Below, piece by piece: positions 13,871 through 21,851 of a stretch of DNA of 24,399 nucleotides; position 1 is the stretch's first letter, and each line of letters starts with the position of its first letter. Both the position numbers and the translations under genes were made by a program. The notes below the pieces were generated by a model. It saw only the letters and a program-made list of their open reading frames with translations, was not told where the DNA came from and ran no database searches. Source of the stretch: Archaeoglobus_B sp964471215 (GTDB lineage: Archaea > Halobacteriota > Archaeoglobi > Archaeoglobales > Archaeoglobaceae); assembly GCA_964471215.1 (NCBI GenBank), contig CAYYFC010000022.1:1-24399 (forward strand). Reading direction: 5' to 3'.

Positions 13871-15892
13871 ATGGATAGATTGTTCAATCCCAGATCTATC
13901 GCGGTAGTCGGGGCGACACCAAAGGATGGAAAGATCGGAAACACACTTTTAAAAAATCTCATGCACTTCGAAGGAGATGTTTATGCCGTCAATCCCAAAT
14001 ACGATGAGGTTCTTGGATTCAGATGCTATCCCTCGATAGAGTCGATACCCGAGGAAGTCGATCTGGCGGTCGTGGCTGTACCCTACAATTACGTATTGGA
14101 CGTTTTAAGGGGATGCGTTAAGAAAAATGTTAAGAATGTCGTCGTCATAAGTGCAGGGTTTAAAGAGGCCGGTAGGTTCGATCTAGAAAACGAGCTGAAG
14201 TACATTTGCAGAAAACACGGAATAAACCTAGTAGGCCCGAACTGCCTCGGAATAATGAATGCTCACATAAATCTCAACGCAACCTTCAGCAGGATATTTC
14301 CATCGAAGGGGGACATAGCATTCCTGAGTCAGTCCGGAGCATTTATACTTGCAGTTCTGGAATGGGCAAGAGAGACTGATGTAGGTTTCAGCAAAGTTGT
14401 CTCGCTAGGAAACAAAGCAGTTCTGGACGAATCCGATTTCATATGCTATCTGGCAGAAGACGATCAGACAGAGGTTATAATGCTATACGTAGAGGGTATT
14501 GAAGATGGAAGGAAGTTCGTGAACACTGTTAAGTCCATTGATAAGCCAATAGTAGTATTTAAGTGCGGAAGAACCGATGCAGGTGCAAGGGCTGTTTCCG
14601 GTCATACAGGAAGTCTTGCAGGAAGCTATACAGTTTACAAAACAGTTTTCAGGCAGCTGGGAATAGTTGAGGCGAATACTATCGAGGAGTTCTTCGACTT
14701 CTCACTTATTTTAAGAAGGATCAGGAGGATAGATGGTGGAATAGCTATAATAACGAATTCCGGAGGACCCGGAGTTGCTGCAGCAGATGCAGTCGAGGAA
14801 CTGGAAATGGATCTTGCAAGGTTTGACGGGAAAACGATAGAAAGTTTGAAATCAATACTTCCACCTATTGCAAACATATACAACCCCGTAGACATACTTG
14901 GCGACAGCGACGCTGATAGATTCGGAAACGTTTTTAACGTCGTAATAGATGATGGAAACGTGGGCGCAGTAGTTGCAATACTCACACCCACCGCCCAAAT
15001 GGACTTCGAAAAAGCTGCTAATCTGATAACTACAAAAAAACCTGTTGTTACATGCTTCATGGGAGGAGAAAGCGTAAAAGATGCCGTTAAAATTCTTAGA
15101 GAAAAAGGGATAATAAACTTTCTGGATCCTTACAGGGCTGTGAAATCGTTAAAAGCAGTAAAAACTTATGAGCTTAGAAAAAAGGTTGAGAAGACGTTCA
15201 AGAGATTCAGAGTTGACATGGAGAGGTTGAGGGAGATAATCGAAGGGATAGGGGATAAGAGGTTTATAGGGTTCGAGGGTTTCAGGATACTCGAATGCTA
15301 CGGGATAAGTGTTCCGCCATACGGAATTGCAAGAAGTGCTGAGGAAGCTTTAAAAGTTGCCGACGAGATAGGATATCCAGTTGCAATGAAGGTAATTTCT
15401 CCAGATATAATCCATAAGACGGATGTTGGATGCGTTGAGTTGAACGTCAAGAGGGAAAAAGTGATTCCAACTTTTAACAGACTCGTAAAAATAGCTGAAG
15501 ATTTTCTCAATGCCGAAGTTGAGGGTATACTGATACAGAAGATGATATCAAGGGGAAGGGAGGTTGTAATCGGTGTGAAAAAGGATCCACAGTTCGGTCA
15601 CATAGCCATGTTCGGATTCGGCGGAATTTACGTTGAGGTTTTCAGAGATGTTTCTTTCAGATTGCTCCCTCTTTCCGAGGAAGAGGCGTTCGATATGATC
15701 AGAGAGGTAAAGGTTTACAGGATTCTTAAGGGTGTTAGGGGAGAGAAACCGTACGATATAAAAGGCGTTGTGGATCTTATTCTCAGGGTTTCCCAGATGT
15801 CTCAGGATCTCGATCTCCTTGAGGTAGATTTGAATCCTGTGTTCGTATACGAGAGGGGATATTACGTTGTTGACTGTAAGATTATGAGGTGA
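13871..15892 (+). CDS. acd: ADP-forming acetyl/acyl-CoA synthetase, fused alpha-beta
   Basis: It converts acyl-CoA, ADP and phosphate into the free acid, CoA and ATP, the main substrate-level ATP step of archaeal acid production; in reverse it activates acids. The 673-residue protein is the single-chain fusion. It has a CoA-binding Rossmann domain (AVVGATPKDGKIGN, 11-24), a succinyl-CoA-ligase-like domain with the phosphohistidine in SGHTGSLAGS (H245), then from about 455 the beta ATP-grasp domain (SPDIIHKTDVGCVELNV near 505-525, FGFGGIYVEVF near 578-588). The acyl preference is not readable. The start is probably leaderless. A P-loop/DRTGG gene follows four bases later, suggesting a joint role. 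Confidence 0.93.
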   Translation: MDRLFNPRSIAVVGATPKDGKIGNTLLKNLMHFEGDVYAVNPKYDEVLGFRCYPSIESIPEEVDLAVVAVPYNYVLDVLRGCVKKNVKNVVVISAGFKEAGRFDLENELKYICRKHGINLVGPNCLGIMNAHINLNATFSRIFPSKGDIAFLSQSGAFILAVLEWARETDVGFSKVVSLGNKAVLDESDFICYLAEDDQTEVIMLYVEGIEDGRKFVNTVKSIDKPIVVFKCGRTDAGARAVSGHTGSLAGSYTVYKTVFRQLGIVEANTIEEFFDFSLILRRIRRIDGGIAIITNSGGPGVAAADAVEELEMDLARFDGKTIESLKSILPPIANIYNPVDILGDSDADRFGNVFNVVIDDGNVGAVVAILTPTAQMDFEKAANLITTKKPVVTCFMGGESVKDAVKILREKGIINFLDPYRAVKSLKAVKTYELRKKVEKTFKRFRVDMERLREIIEGIGDKRFIGFEGFRILECYGISVPPYGIARSAEEALKVADEIGYPVAMKVISPDIIHKTDVGCVELNVKREKVIPTFNRLVKIAEDFLNAEVEGILIQKMISRGREVVIGVKKDPQFGHIAMFGFGGIYVEVFRDVSFRLLPLSEEEAFDMIREVKVYRILKGVRGEKPYDIKGVVDLILRVSQMSQDLDLLEVDLNPVFVYERGYYVVDCKIMR

Positions 15893-15896
15893 TAAA

Positions 15897-16940
15897 ATGA
15901 TAGTCTCATCTATAGAGGGTTATTCCGGAAAGAGCGCGATTATAATAGCACTTGGTCTTATTTTGAGGGAGAGGGGTTACAGGGTTGGATATTTCAAGCC
16001 CATAGGTTTCGGGAGCTTTATAGATGGTAAGGTGGTTGATGAAGATGCCCTAAATACTGCGAGGGCTTTAAAGGTTGAGGAACCCATCGATGTGGTATGT
16101 CCAATCGTACTGGATAAACCGTACATGGAATTCGTTCTATCTTCGAATGCAACGGTTATAAGGAGAAAGATTGTCGAGAGCTACGAGGTTATAAAATCAG
16201 ATAAGGACGTAGTTCTCATAGAGGGATCCATACACTACCAGGCCTACAGATCACTCTCCCTTTGCGATATAAGCATGTGTTCGATTTTGAATGAAAGAGA
16301 TCTCATGGTTGTCAGGTACACGGACGATACGGTAATAGATAGGCTGATATTTGCTAAATCAGCGTTCGGTCATAAGCTAAGGTATGCAATATTCAATCAG
16401 GTTTACGGGTACAAGAAGTCGTACATAAGCAGTCTGTGCGCCAAGATACTTGAAAAGATTGGACTTGAGGTGATAGGCATAATTCCGAGGGATTCAAAGC
16501 TCCTCGGAATCTACGTTGATGAAATAGCCGATATCTTAAATGCCAGATATCTTGTAAGGGCCGATGGTGTTATGGTTGAGAGGTTTTTGATCGGAGCAAT
16601 GTCACCTCAGTCCGCCTTGGACTACTTCAGGAGATGCGAGAGCTGTGCGGTCATAACAGGCGGTGACAGAACAGATTTAATAAACCTAGCGCTTGAGATA
16701 CCGAACATAAGATGTCTAATACTGACAGGCAACATGGAACCACCAAGTGTACTGATAGGAAAGGCCGAGGAGAGAGGAATTCCGGTTCTCATCGTTGAAT
16801 ACGATACACTGACGACGTTTGAAAGGATACAGAGAATAGTCGGGAGGATAAGGGTCAGGGGTGATGAGAAGATTGAGAGGATGAAGGATCTAATCACGAA
16901 AAACGTCGACATCGAAAAGCTAATTGAATACGCATTTTAA
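15897..16940 (+). CDS. P-loop + DRTGG domain protein (Pta N-terminal-like)
   Basis: A 347-residue protein whose N-terminal half is a BioD/AAA_26-like P-loop domain (SSIEGYSGKSAIIIALG at 4-20, the Walker A form G-Y-S-G-K-S) and whose C-terminal part (about 210-320) is a DRTGG domain (GAMSPQSALDYF, then VITGGDRTDLI). This is the architecture of the regulatory N-terminal region of long phosphotransacetylases, without the catalytic Pta domain. The partner gene upstream is the ADP-forming synthetase, with an AGGTGAT Shine-Dalgarno overlapping its stop, so coupling is clear. A nucleotide-sensing or regulatory role in acetyl-CoA metabolism is inferred. A T-rich terminator follows. Confidence 0.85.
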   Translation: MIVSSIEGYSGKSAIIIALGLILRERGYRVGYFKPIGFGSFIDGKVVDEDALNTARALKVEEPIDVVCPIVLDKPYMEFVLSSNATVIRRKIVESYEVIKSDKDVVLIEGSIHYQAYRSLSLCDISMCSILNERDLMVVRYTDDTVIDRLIFAKSAFGHKLRYAIFNQVYGYKKSYISSLCAKILEKIGLEVIGIIPRDSKLLGIYVDEIADILNARYLVRADGVMVERFLIGAMSPQSALDYFRRCESCAVITGGDRTDLINLALEIPNIRCLILTGNMEPPSVLIGKAEERGIPVLIVEYDTLTTFERIQRIVGRIRVRGDEKIERMKDLITKNVDIEKLIEYAF

Positions 16941-16943
16941 GCG

Positions 16944-16966
16944 TTTTTATTTTTATCACTTTTTTT
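16944..16966 (+). terminator. Oligo-T terminator of the acd unit
   Basis: Three runs of T (5, 5 and 7) within 23 bases follow the stop codon at once. Archaeal RNA polymerase terminates at such U-runs without a hairpin. Confidence 0.5.
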
Positions 16967-17016
16967 AATTATCGATTATTACAGTCTGGTTTGCTATCAA
17001 ATCTTAATTGTTAATC

Positions 17017-17054
17017 ATTTTAATTATTTATTATTTTAATTATCTATTATTTTA
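17017..17054. repeat. Short AT-rich direct repeat
   Basis: A 16-base unit, ATTTTAATTATTTATT at 17017-17032, is repeated at 17033-17048 with one change (TCTATT for TTTATT), and begins a third time (ATTTTA). It lies just before the TATA box of the GNAT gene. Function is unknown; it may be slippage in an AT-rich promoter or a regulator site. Confidence 0.6.
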
Positions 17055-17059
17055 GATAG

Positions 17060-17072
17060 TTTTATATATTTT
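17060..17072 (+). promoter_or_regulatory. TATA box of the GNAT gene
   Basis: GTTTTATATATTT is centred 26 bases before the ATG at 17092, fitting a leaderless mRNA; no Shine-Dalgarno is present. Confidence 0.55.
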
Positions 17073-17091
17073 GATGTAATACTCATATTGT

Positions 17092-17583
17092 ATGCTGTAC
17101 GCCCTCAGTCATCCCCACAAGATCATGAGGGATAAATCTGGCAGGAAGATAATCATAAGACCGTTTAGAAGGTCCGACAGAGAAGGTCTTATCGACATGT
17201 ACATCCGTTACCCGAAGGACAAGAGATCGCTCGGATTACCTCCCCTGACGGAGGAGGGAATAAGGGCTTGGATCGATTACCTTCTCAGAAACGGTTTCTC
17301 GATAGTTGCTGAGCACGAGGGAAAGATAGTTGCCCATATCGGATTAGTCCCTGTAAACGACAGAATACTTGAACTCGTTATATTCGTTCATCCGGATTAT
17401 CAGAACAACGGAATAGGTCAGAGCATGCTGAGATATTCCATAGAAATGTGCAGAAAGCTAGGATACAAGGGGATAACACTTCTAACAAGCAGGGATAATA
17501 TTGTAGCCATTCACGTATTCAAAAAGGTTGGATTCGAGGTTATAAACGACTGCTACGATTACGAGATGTTTTTGAGACTCTAA
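17092..17583 (+). CDS. GNAT-family N-acetyltransferase
   Basis: A 163-residue GNAT domain that transfers an acetyl group from acetyl-CoA to an amine, possibly a protein lysine or a small molecule. The N-terminal strand is KIIIRPFRRSDREGLIDMY (near 19-37), the middle strand is ELVIFVHPDYQNNGIGQSML, which holds the pyrophosphate-binding NNGIG (residues about 103-107), and the C-terminal motif is VAIHVFKKVGFEV. The substrate is not predictable. The gene ends against the UbiD-family gene with the two stop codons directly adjacent, in convergent orientation. Confidence 0.9.
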   Translation: MLYALSHPHKIMRDKSGRKIIIRPFRRSDREGLIDMYIRYPKDKRSLGLPPLTEEGIRAWIDYLLRNGFSIVAEHEGKIVAHIGLVPVNDRILELVIFVHPDYQNNGIGQSMLRYSIEMCRKLGYKGITLLTSRDNIVAIHVFKKVGFEVINDCYDYEMFLRL

Positions 17584-18834
17584 TTATGCAAATCTCCTGA
17601 ATCTCTCCTGATTCCTAAGACTCTTTGTTGCGTCTATTCCCCATTTCGTCGTAGTTTCTTCTGACGACGGATCAAGACTGCTACCCCTCGCACCCTTTAT
17701 TATTACAAGATCCCTGTCGGCCTGAAATCTTGTGGCGATGGCGTATTCAACGTCCTCGTAGCTGTAAATGTCTATATCCTCATCAACAACTACGACACAC
17801 TTGAGACTGGGATTTGCGGAAAGAGCTGCTATTATTGCATTTTTGCCATCTCCCTCAGTCTCCTTCCTTATCTGGACAACGGCGTGAAAGTAATGCCTGC
17901 TTCCAGGAGTCATAAGAACGTTTTTTACGTTGCAAACGTTTAGAACGCTTTTGTATATTATAGGCTCATATGGAATCCCCATCAGCACCTGATGCTCGCT
18001 GCTTGCCGGAGTTATTGAATAGTATATAGGATCACTGTTCCTTACGTATATCTCATCGATTTCCAAGATCGGTTCCTTCCTTACGATATCGTAAGTTCCC
18101 GTTATGTCTACAAAAGGTCCTTCATCTGCCTTCTCTCTCGTAATCCTTCCGATCAGTAATATTTCGCAGTCAGGTACCAGGAGGTCGTAGATCCTGTAGA
18201 GTTCCATTCCGTTCATAAGTGCAGATGCGTATGAGAACTCCTTTCCCTCCGGAACTCTTGTTGCTGAGGCGAATAAAAAGAGTGGATGGACACCTATTGC
18301 TATGGCGACAGGAAGATCCATCCCCCTCTCTGCAGCATCCTTCCATATCATGTAAGCGTGTCTTGGCGGAACTAGTCTTATGACAAGTCTCATATCGTCT
18401 ATAAGCATCATTCTGTGAATGGATGCGTTAAAGGAGTCCGGCTCAACCCTTTTATCTATTCTCTTAGCTATTAGGACACCACCCGTTATGTACCTGCCTC
18501 CATCCTCCTTGAAGTACTTCAAAATCGGTAGATCTCCCAGATTTAAATTGGATTTTCTGAACGGAAATTCGTCCAATATCTCTATCCTTTTACCGAAGCT
18601 CACCGATGCAAGATACCTGCAAAGATCCTCTCTTTTCACCTTTAGGTACTCGCACAGCATTTCCCTCGTAGCTATGAAGTTCTTGGCAACCTTCTTACCG
18701 TTTACTTTTAGTATCACCGGAGTTTTCTCCAATCCATTCTCCTTTAAAAACCCAACAACCTCATCGTATCCAAGTTCCTTATCGACGAAAACCGTTCTGT
18801 CCTTGAAAGTCTCTATGGCATTTCTTATGTTCAT
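17584..18834 (-). CDS. UbiD-family decarboxylase, probably anhydromevalonate-5-phosphate decarboxylase
   Basis: A 416-residue prenylated-FMN-dependent (de)carboxylase. Family marks include the N-terminal domain, FNASIHRMML near 135-144, the central RVPEGKEFSYASALMNG, and EGPFVDITGTYD (near 237-248, the UbiD 'E-G-P-F' block carrying a catalytic acidic residue). The length and the archaeal context fit the decarboxylase of the modified archaeal mevalonate pathway, where a UbiD homologue makes isopentenyl phosphate from trans-anhydromevalonate 5-phosphate. No partner aconitase-X or UbiX gene lies in the window, so the exact substrate is inferred. The TATA box at 18855-18864 is centred 26 bases before the ATG and lies at the end of the upstream gene. 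Confidence 0.82.
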   Translation of the reverse strand: MNIRNAIETFKDRTVFVDKELGYDEVVGFLKENGLEKTPVILKVNGKKVAKNFIATREMLCEYLKVKREDLCRYLASVSFGKRIEILDEFPFRKSNLNLGDLPILKYFKEDGGRYITGGVLIAKRIDKRVEPDSFNASIHRMMLIDDMRLVIRLVPPRHAYMIWKDAAERGMDLPVAIAIGVHPLFLFASATRVPEGKEFSYASALMNGMELYRIYDLLVPDCEILLIGRITREKADEGPFVDITGTYDIVRKEPILEIDEIYVRNSDPIYYSITPASSEHQVLMGIPYEPIIYKSVLNVCNVKNVLMTPGSRHYFHAVVQIRKETEGDGKNAIIAALSANPSLKCVVVVDEDIDIYSYEDVEYAIATRFQADRDLVIIKGARGSSLDPSSEETTTKWGIDATKSLRNQERFRRFA

Positions 18835-18854
18835 ATAAGGAGATCGAACATAAT

Positions 18855-18864
18855 CTATATAAAT
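18855..18864 (-). promoter_or_regulatory. TATA box of the UbiD-family gene, overlapping an upstream stop codon
   Basis: On the minus strand ATTTATATAG is centred 26 bases before ATG 18834. Its last three bases are the TAG stop of the upstream ADP-ribosylglycohydrolase-family gene. Confidence 0.5.
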
Positions 18865-19760
18865 TCGAGGATGAGTTTTAGATCGTAAAGTCTATCCGCA
18901 AGTTCCATGAGGTAGTCGCAGTCCTTAAGTTTCCTTATCCACCTATTGGGAATGTCACTTATCCCCCTTTCACATCCCTTCAGGGCGCATGCCATTGCAG
19001 AGATTGAATCCGCATCACCTCCAACGTTTGCCGATTTTACCGCGCACTCCTCGAAATCGGATGTTGAGAAGAAAAGGTAAAATGCAAGGGGAACCGATTC
19101 GTATACGGATACGGAATTACCTATCTTGTCTATAGCAAAATCCACATCCTTATCCGATATATCATAAGAAAGCCTGATCTTATCGGCTATCAATTCGTCG
19201 TACTTCCTCACCCTTCTCTGCACCTCCCTTACAACCTCCTCATGATCCATGCCGTTATACACGCAGGCAATCCCTATTCCGAAAGCAATTGCACCCGCAA
19301 TTGCTATTCCCTTGTGCGTTACGCATGACGAGAGGGCCGAGTACTCCTCGACTAAGTCGAGGTTGAAGGAGTATACAAGTCCGATAGGTAAAACCCTTAC
19401 GGACGACCCGCATGTCTCGGATTCGACACCCGAATTTATCCAGCTGCATCCGAGGGAAAGATTTTTTAGAGCCCTTCTCGTAGTCCATCCTATTCTGTTG
19501 CTCCTGAGGTTTAAAATGTCCTTTGCGAACTGCTCAGGACTGAAAGTCCTGGTTTTAAGTATAGAGTTTGCAAGTATTATCATCTGTTCCGTATCATCCG
19601 TCCATTCGCCTGCCTTAAGATCTCCAAGGGGAGAATCTACGAAATCAGAAATTTTACCGTAATACCTCTTTATATCCTCCCTCCTCATACCCTCAACTGG
19701 CATACCCAGAGCGTCTCCTACTGCAAATCCTATCACAGCTCCCCTGAATTTTTCAACCAT
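18855..19760 (-). CDS. ADP-ribosylglycohydrolase (DraG) family protein
   Basis: A 301-residue all-helical hydrolase of the DraG/ARH family, which removes ADP-ribose from protein side chains or cleaves related ADP-ribosyl bonds. Metal-binding motifs are complete: GDALGMPVEG (15-24), GEWTDDTEQMI (51-61) and the C-terminal NVGGDADSISAM (near 245-256), supplying the aspartates for the two-metal centre. No ADP-ribosyltransferase gene is seen nearby, so the substrate is unknown. The ATG at 19760 has no Shine-Dalgarno and is about 27 bases from a palindromic TATA box shared with aroA. The stop lies in the promoter of the next gene. Confidence 0.88.
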   Translation of the reverse strand: MVEKFRGAVIGFAVGDALGMPVEGMRREDIKRYYGKISDFVDSPLGDLKAGEWTDDTEQMIILANSILKTRTFSPEQFAKDILNLRSNRIGWTTRRALKNLSLGCSWINSGVESETCGSSVRVLPIGLVYSFNLDLVEEYSALSSCVTHKGIAIAGAIAFGIGIACVYNGMDHEEVVREVQRRVRKYDELIADKIRLSYDISDKDVDFAIDKIGNSVSVYESVPLAFYLFFSTSDFEECAVKSANVGGDADSISAMACALKGCERGISDIPNRWIRKLKDCDYLMELADRLYDLKLILEFI

Positions 19761-19782
19761 CGATTACAATTAAGGATCTTAT

Positions 19783-19792
19783 TTTATATAAA
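19783..19792. promoter_or_regulatory. Palindromic TATA box shared by aroA and the DraG-family gene
   Basis: TTTATATAAA is a perfect 10-base palindrome whose centre is about 23.5 bases before the aroA ATG (19811, plus) and 27.5 bases before the DraG-family ATG (19760, minus). Neither gene has a Shine-Dalgarno. Only 50 bases separate the two start codons, and no second TATA box fits. Confidence 0.55.
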
Positions 19793-19810
19793 GAGGTATC
19801 TAGTACATCT

Positions 19811-21064
19811 ATGGACGTCGTGGTATACAGAAGCGAACTGGAAGGTGAAGTTACACCTCCACCCTCAAAGAGTTATACTCACAGGGCTTTTTTTGCATCC
19901 TCTCTATCTCACCACTCCTTTGTAACAAATCCCCTTATATCGGACGATACAATCTCAACGCTAAGATGCTGCTGCAAAATTGGTTCTTTTTTCAGGAGAA
20001 ATAGGAACTCAATAGAATTTTTCGGATGCGATGAGATTAGCGGTGGTTACTTTTACACGGCCAATTCGGGTACGACTACGAGATTCCTAATAGGAATACT
20101 GTCTCTTTCAAGGTATAAATCCATCGTTGACGGTGATAGCTCCGTAAGGAGGAGGCCAAACTATGAGCTCGTAATTGCCCTTAAGAAGATGGGTGCCGAT
20201 ATAAGGGGATGGGGGATGTACGAAGTCCCAGTTCACATAAGGGGAATTGTAAAGGGAGGGGAAGTTGAAATCGAATGCAGGAGCTCTCAGTTCATATCCT
20301 CGCTCCTCTTCACACTACCGCTTGCAAGGTACGATTCGTGCTTAAGGGTTCTCAACATGAGATCAAAGCCGTACATAGAGGTGACACTTGATGTTCTGGA
20401 GAGATCAGGAATTGAAGTTGAATGGTACGGAAACGAGTTCTATATAAGGGGTGAACAGGAATACGGGCTTAAAAGGTTCTATGTGCCATCCGATTTCACA
20501 TCCATTAGCTACCTAATAGCGGCAGGTATACTTGCCGGAAAAGTAGAGATAAGAAATGCATTTGAATCAAAACAGGGCGACAGGAGAATTGTGGATATAG
20601 TAAGGGATATGGGAGGAGATGTGAGATGGTACAGGGAGAGAGGTGTCATAGTTGCAAGGAAATCGGAGCTAAACGGAGTTGAGATTGATGCAAAGGACAT
20701 ACCTGATCTTGTACCGACAATTTCCATTCTAGCTTCTGTTGCGAATGGAAAAACGGTAATACGTAATGTTGAAAGCCTTAGATTTAAGGAAATAGATAGA
20801 ATGGATGGGATATACAGGAATCTAAAATCCCTGGGAGTTGAAGTCAAAATCGGATCGAATGAAATTGAGATTAGTGGAAGAGAGTATATAAGGGGTGGAA
20901 CTGTAGAATCGTTTGGCGATCACAGAATGGCACTTGCATTCTCACTTCTCGGACTTGTGAGCGATAGAGGTGTGAGAGTTAGGAATGCAGAGGTCGTATC
21001 GATTTCATATCCCAATTACTTCGATGTTCTGAGATATATTGGGGCAAAGGTTAAAATGTTATGA
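19811..21064 (+). CDS. aroA: 5-enolpyruvylshikimate-3-phosphate synthase
   Basis: It transfers enolpyruvate from PEP to shikimate 3-phosphate, the sixth step of chorismate synthesis. The 417-residue protein carries the PEP/shikimate site PPSKSYTHRAFF (K20, S21, R25), the ANSGTTTRFLIG loop (near 81-92), SQFISSLLFTLPLA (near 157-170), the catalytic aspartate in IPDLVPTISILA, FKEIDRMDGI and the C-terminal FGDHRMALAF. It is slightly short for the family, which is normal for archaea. No other aro gene is adjacent. The start is leaderless from the shared TATA box. The last 14 bases overlap the end of the converging LysE gene. Confidence 0.95.
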   Translation: MDVVVYRSELEGEVTPPPSKSYTHRAFFASSLSHHSFVTNPLISDDTISTLRCCCKIGSFFRRNRNSIEFFGCDEISGGYFYTANSGTTTRFLIGILSLSRYKSIVDGDSSVRRRPNYELVIALKKMGADIRGWGMYEVPVHIRGIVKGGEVEIECRSSQFISSLLFTLPLARYDSCLRVLNMRSKPYIEVTLDVLERSGIEVEWYGNEFYIRGEQEYGLKRFYVPSDFTSISYLIAAGILAGKVEIRNAFESKQGDRRIVDIVRDMGGDVRWYRERGVIVARKSELNGVEIDAKDIPDLVPTISILASVANGKTVIRNVESLRFKEIDRMDGIYRNLKSLGVEVKIGSNEIEISGREYIRGGTVESFGDHRMALAFSLLGLVSDRGVRVRNAEVVSISYPNYFDVLRYIGAKVKML

Positions 21065-21695
21065 TGTGCTTCCCTAACATACCGTAGCCTATGAAATCCA
21101 ATCCGAATACGAGTATGAGTATTCCGAGTAAGAACAGAAGAGATCTGTATATCCTAAAGCTCATACCGCTTAAAGATGTTATATGGGCTAGAAAAGTTAA
21201 CCAGACAAAGTCAAGCCATACATGAGCTGCGTAAAATAAAATTATTCCTGAATAACTCCAGTATATCAGGGCTTCGGCTATGAGGGGCGAGCCAACACCT
21301 ATCCACCATATTATAAAGAAGGGGTTTAAAGCTGAAAGAGTTATACCGACAAGAAGAGGTGATGCCTTTATTTCGGACGATCTCATATCCTTAATACTCA
21401 TAACATCCCTTATTATCATGTAGGAGAAAAATATCAGGAATAATCCGCCCACTATGCTTATCGATCTTAAAATGTCTTCCCTTTTCAGCAACTCAGTCGT
21501 TCCGAATAAAAGGATTATGAATGCTATAAGCAAGACTAGAGGGAGTTCGACGACTAGATGACCAAAAGCAGTCTTTAACCCACCCTTCCAACCGTGCTTT
21601 GTCCCTACAACCATGGTGGCAACTGTTAACGGGCCGGGTGAGAGTGCTCCAGATGAGCTTATGACTATGACCTTTATCAGGTAAAGTCCGATCAT
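21051..21695 (-). CDS. LysE/RhtB-family amino-acid exporter
   Basis: A 214-residue membrane protein with about six helices. The N-terminal SSSGALSPGPLTVATMVVG matches the LysE signature SPGP near the first helix, GWKGGLKTAFGH follows, and SALNPFFIIWWIGVGS near 120-135 is the second conserved block. Members export basic or other amino acids; the substrate is unknown. ATG at 21695 has only a weak GGTTGAT upstream, and no TATA box lies within 50 bases, so the likely promoter is in the spacer of the inverted-repeat element (21764-21810). That would place one 41-base arm in its 5' leader. Confidence 0.82.
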   Translation of the reverse strand: MIGLYLIKVIVISSSGALSPGPLTVATMVVGTKHGWKGGLKTAFGHLVVELPLVLLIAFIILLFGTTELLKREDILRSISIVGGLFLIFFSYMIIRDVMSIKDMRSSEIKASPLLVGITLSALNPFFIIWWIGVGSPLIAEALIYWSYSGIILFYAAHVWLDFVWLTFLAHITSLSGMSFRIYRSLLFLLGILILVFGLDFIGYGMLGKHIITF

Positions 21696-21722
21696 GATAT
21701 CAACCGTGACGTTTTCAGATTG

Positions 21723-21851
21723 TGACCTACTCCGCCCTTTACAGTAGATCGGAAAGTGTGTTGGTAATATATAAATGTTTATAAGGGTATTTAAATGGTT
21801 TATAAAGCATCAACACACTTTCCGATCTACTGTAAAGGGCGGAGTAGGTCA
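21723..21851. repeat. 129-bp palindromic element with 41-bp perfect inverted repeats
   Basis: Left arm 21723-21763 and right arm 21811-21851 are perfect inverted copies with no mismatch over 41 bases. The outer end reads TGACCTACTCCGCCCTTTA and the inner end AAGTGTGTTG. The 47-base spacer is very AT-rich and holds several TATA-like motifs (AATATATAAA, TATTTAAAT, TTTATAAA). Just outside, GTTTTC on the left and GAAAA on the right are also inverted, offset by six bases, and no target duplication is seen. The outer tip resembles the IS200/IS605-like end at 170-192 (AGGTCAG with GGCGG nearby). It could be a MITE-like element, an inverted dimer of a transposon end, or a regulatory hairpin between divergent genes. 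Confidence 0.9.

Noticed and set aside
16700..17091. Search for CRISPR, tRNA or rRNA genes in AT-rich gaps
   Set aside because: No spaced direct repeats of CRISPR size, no T-loop/acceptor patterns and no rRNA-like sequence were found here or elsewhere in the window.
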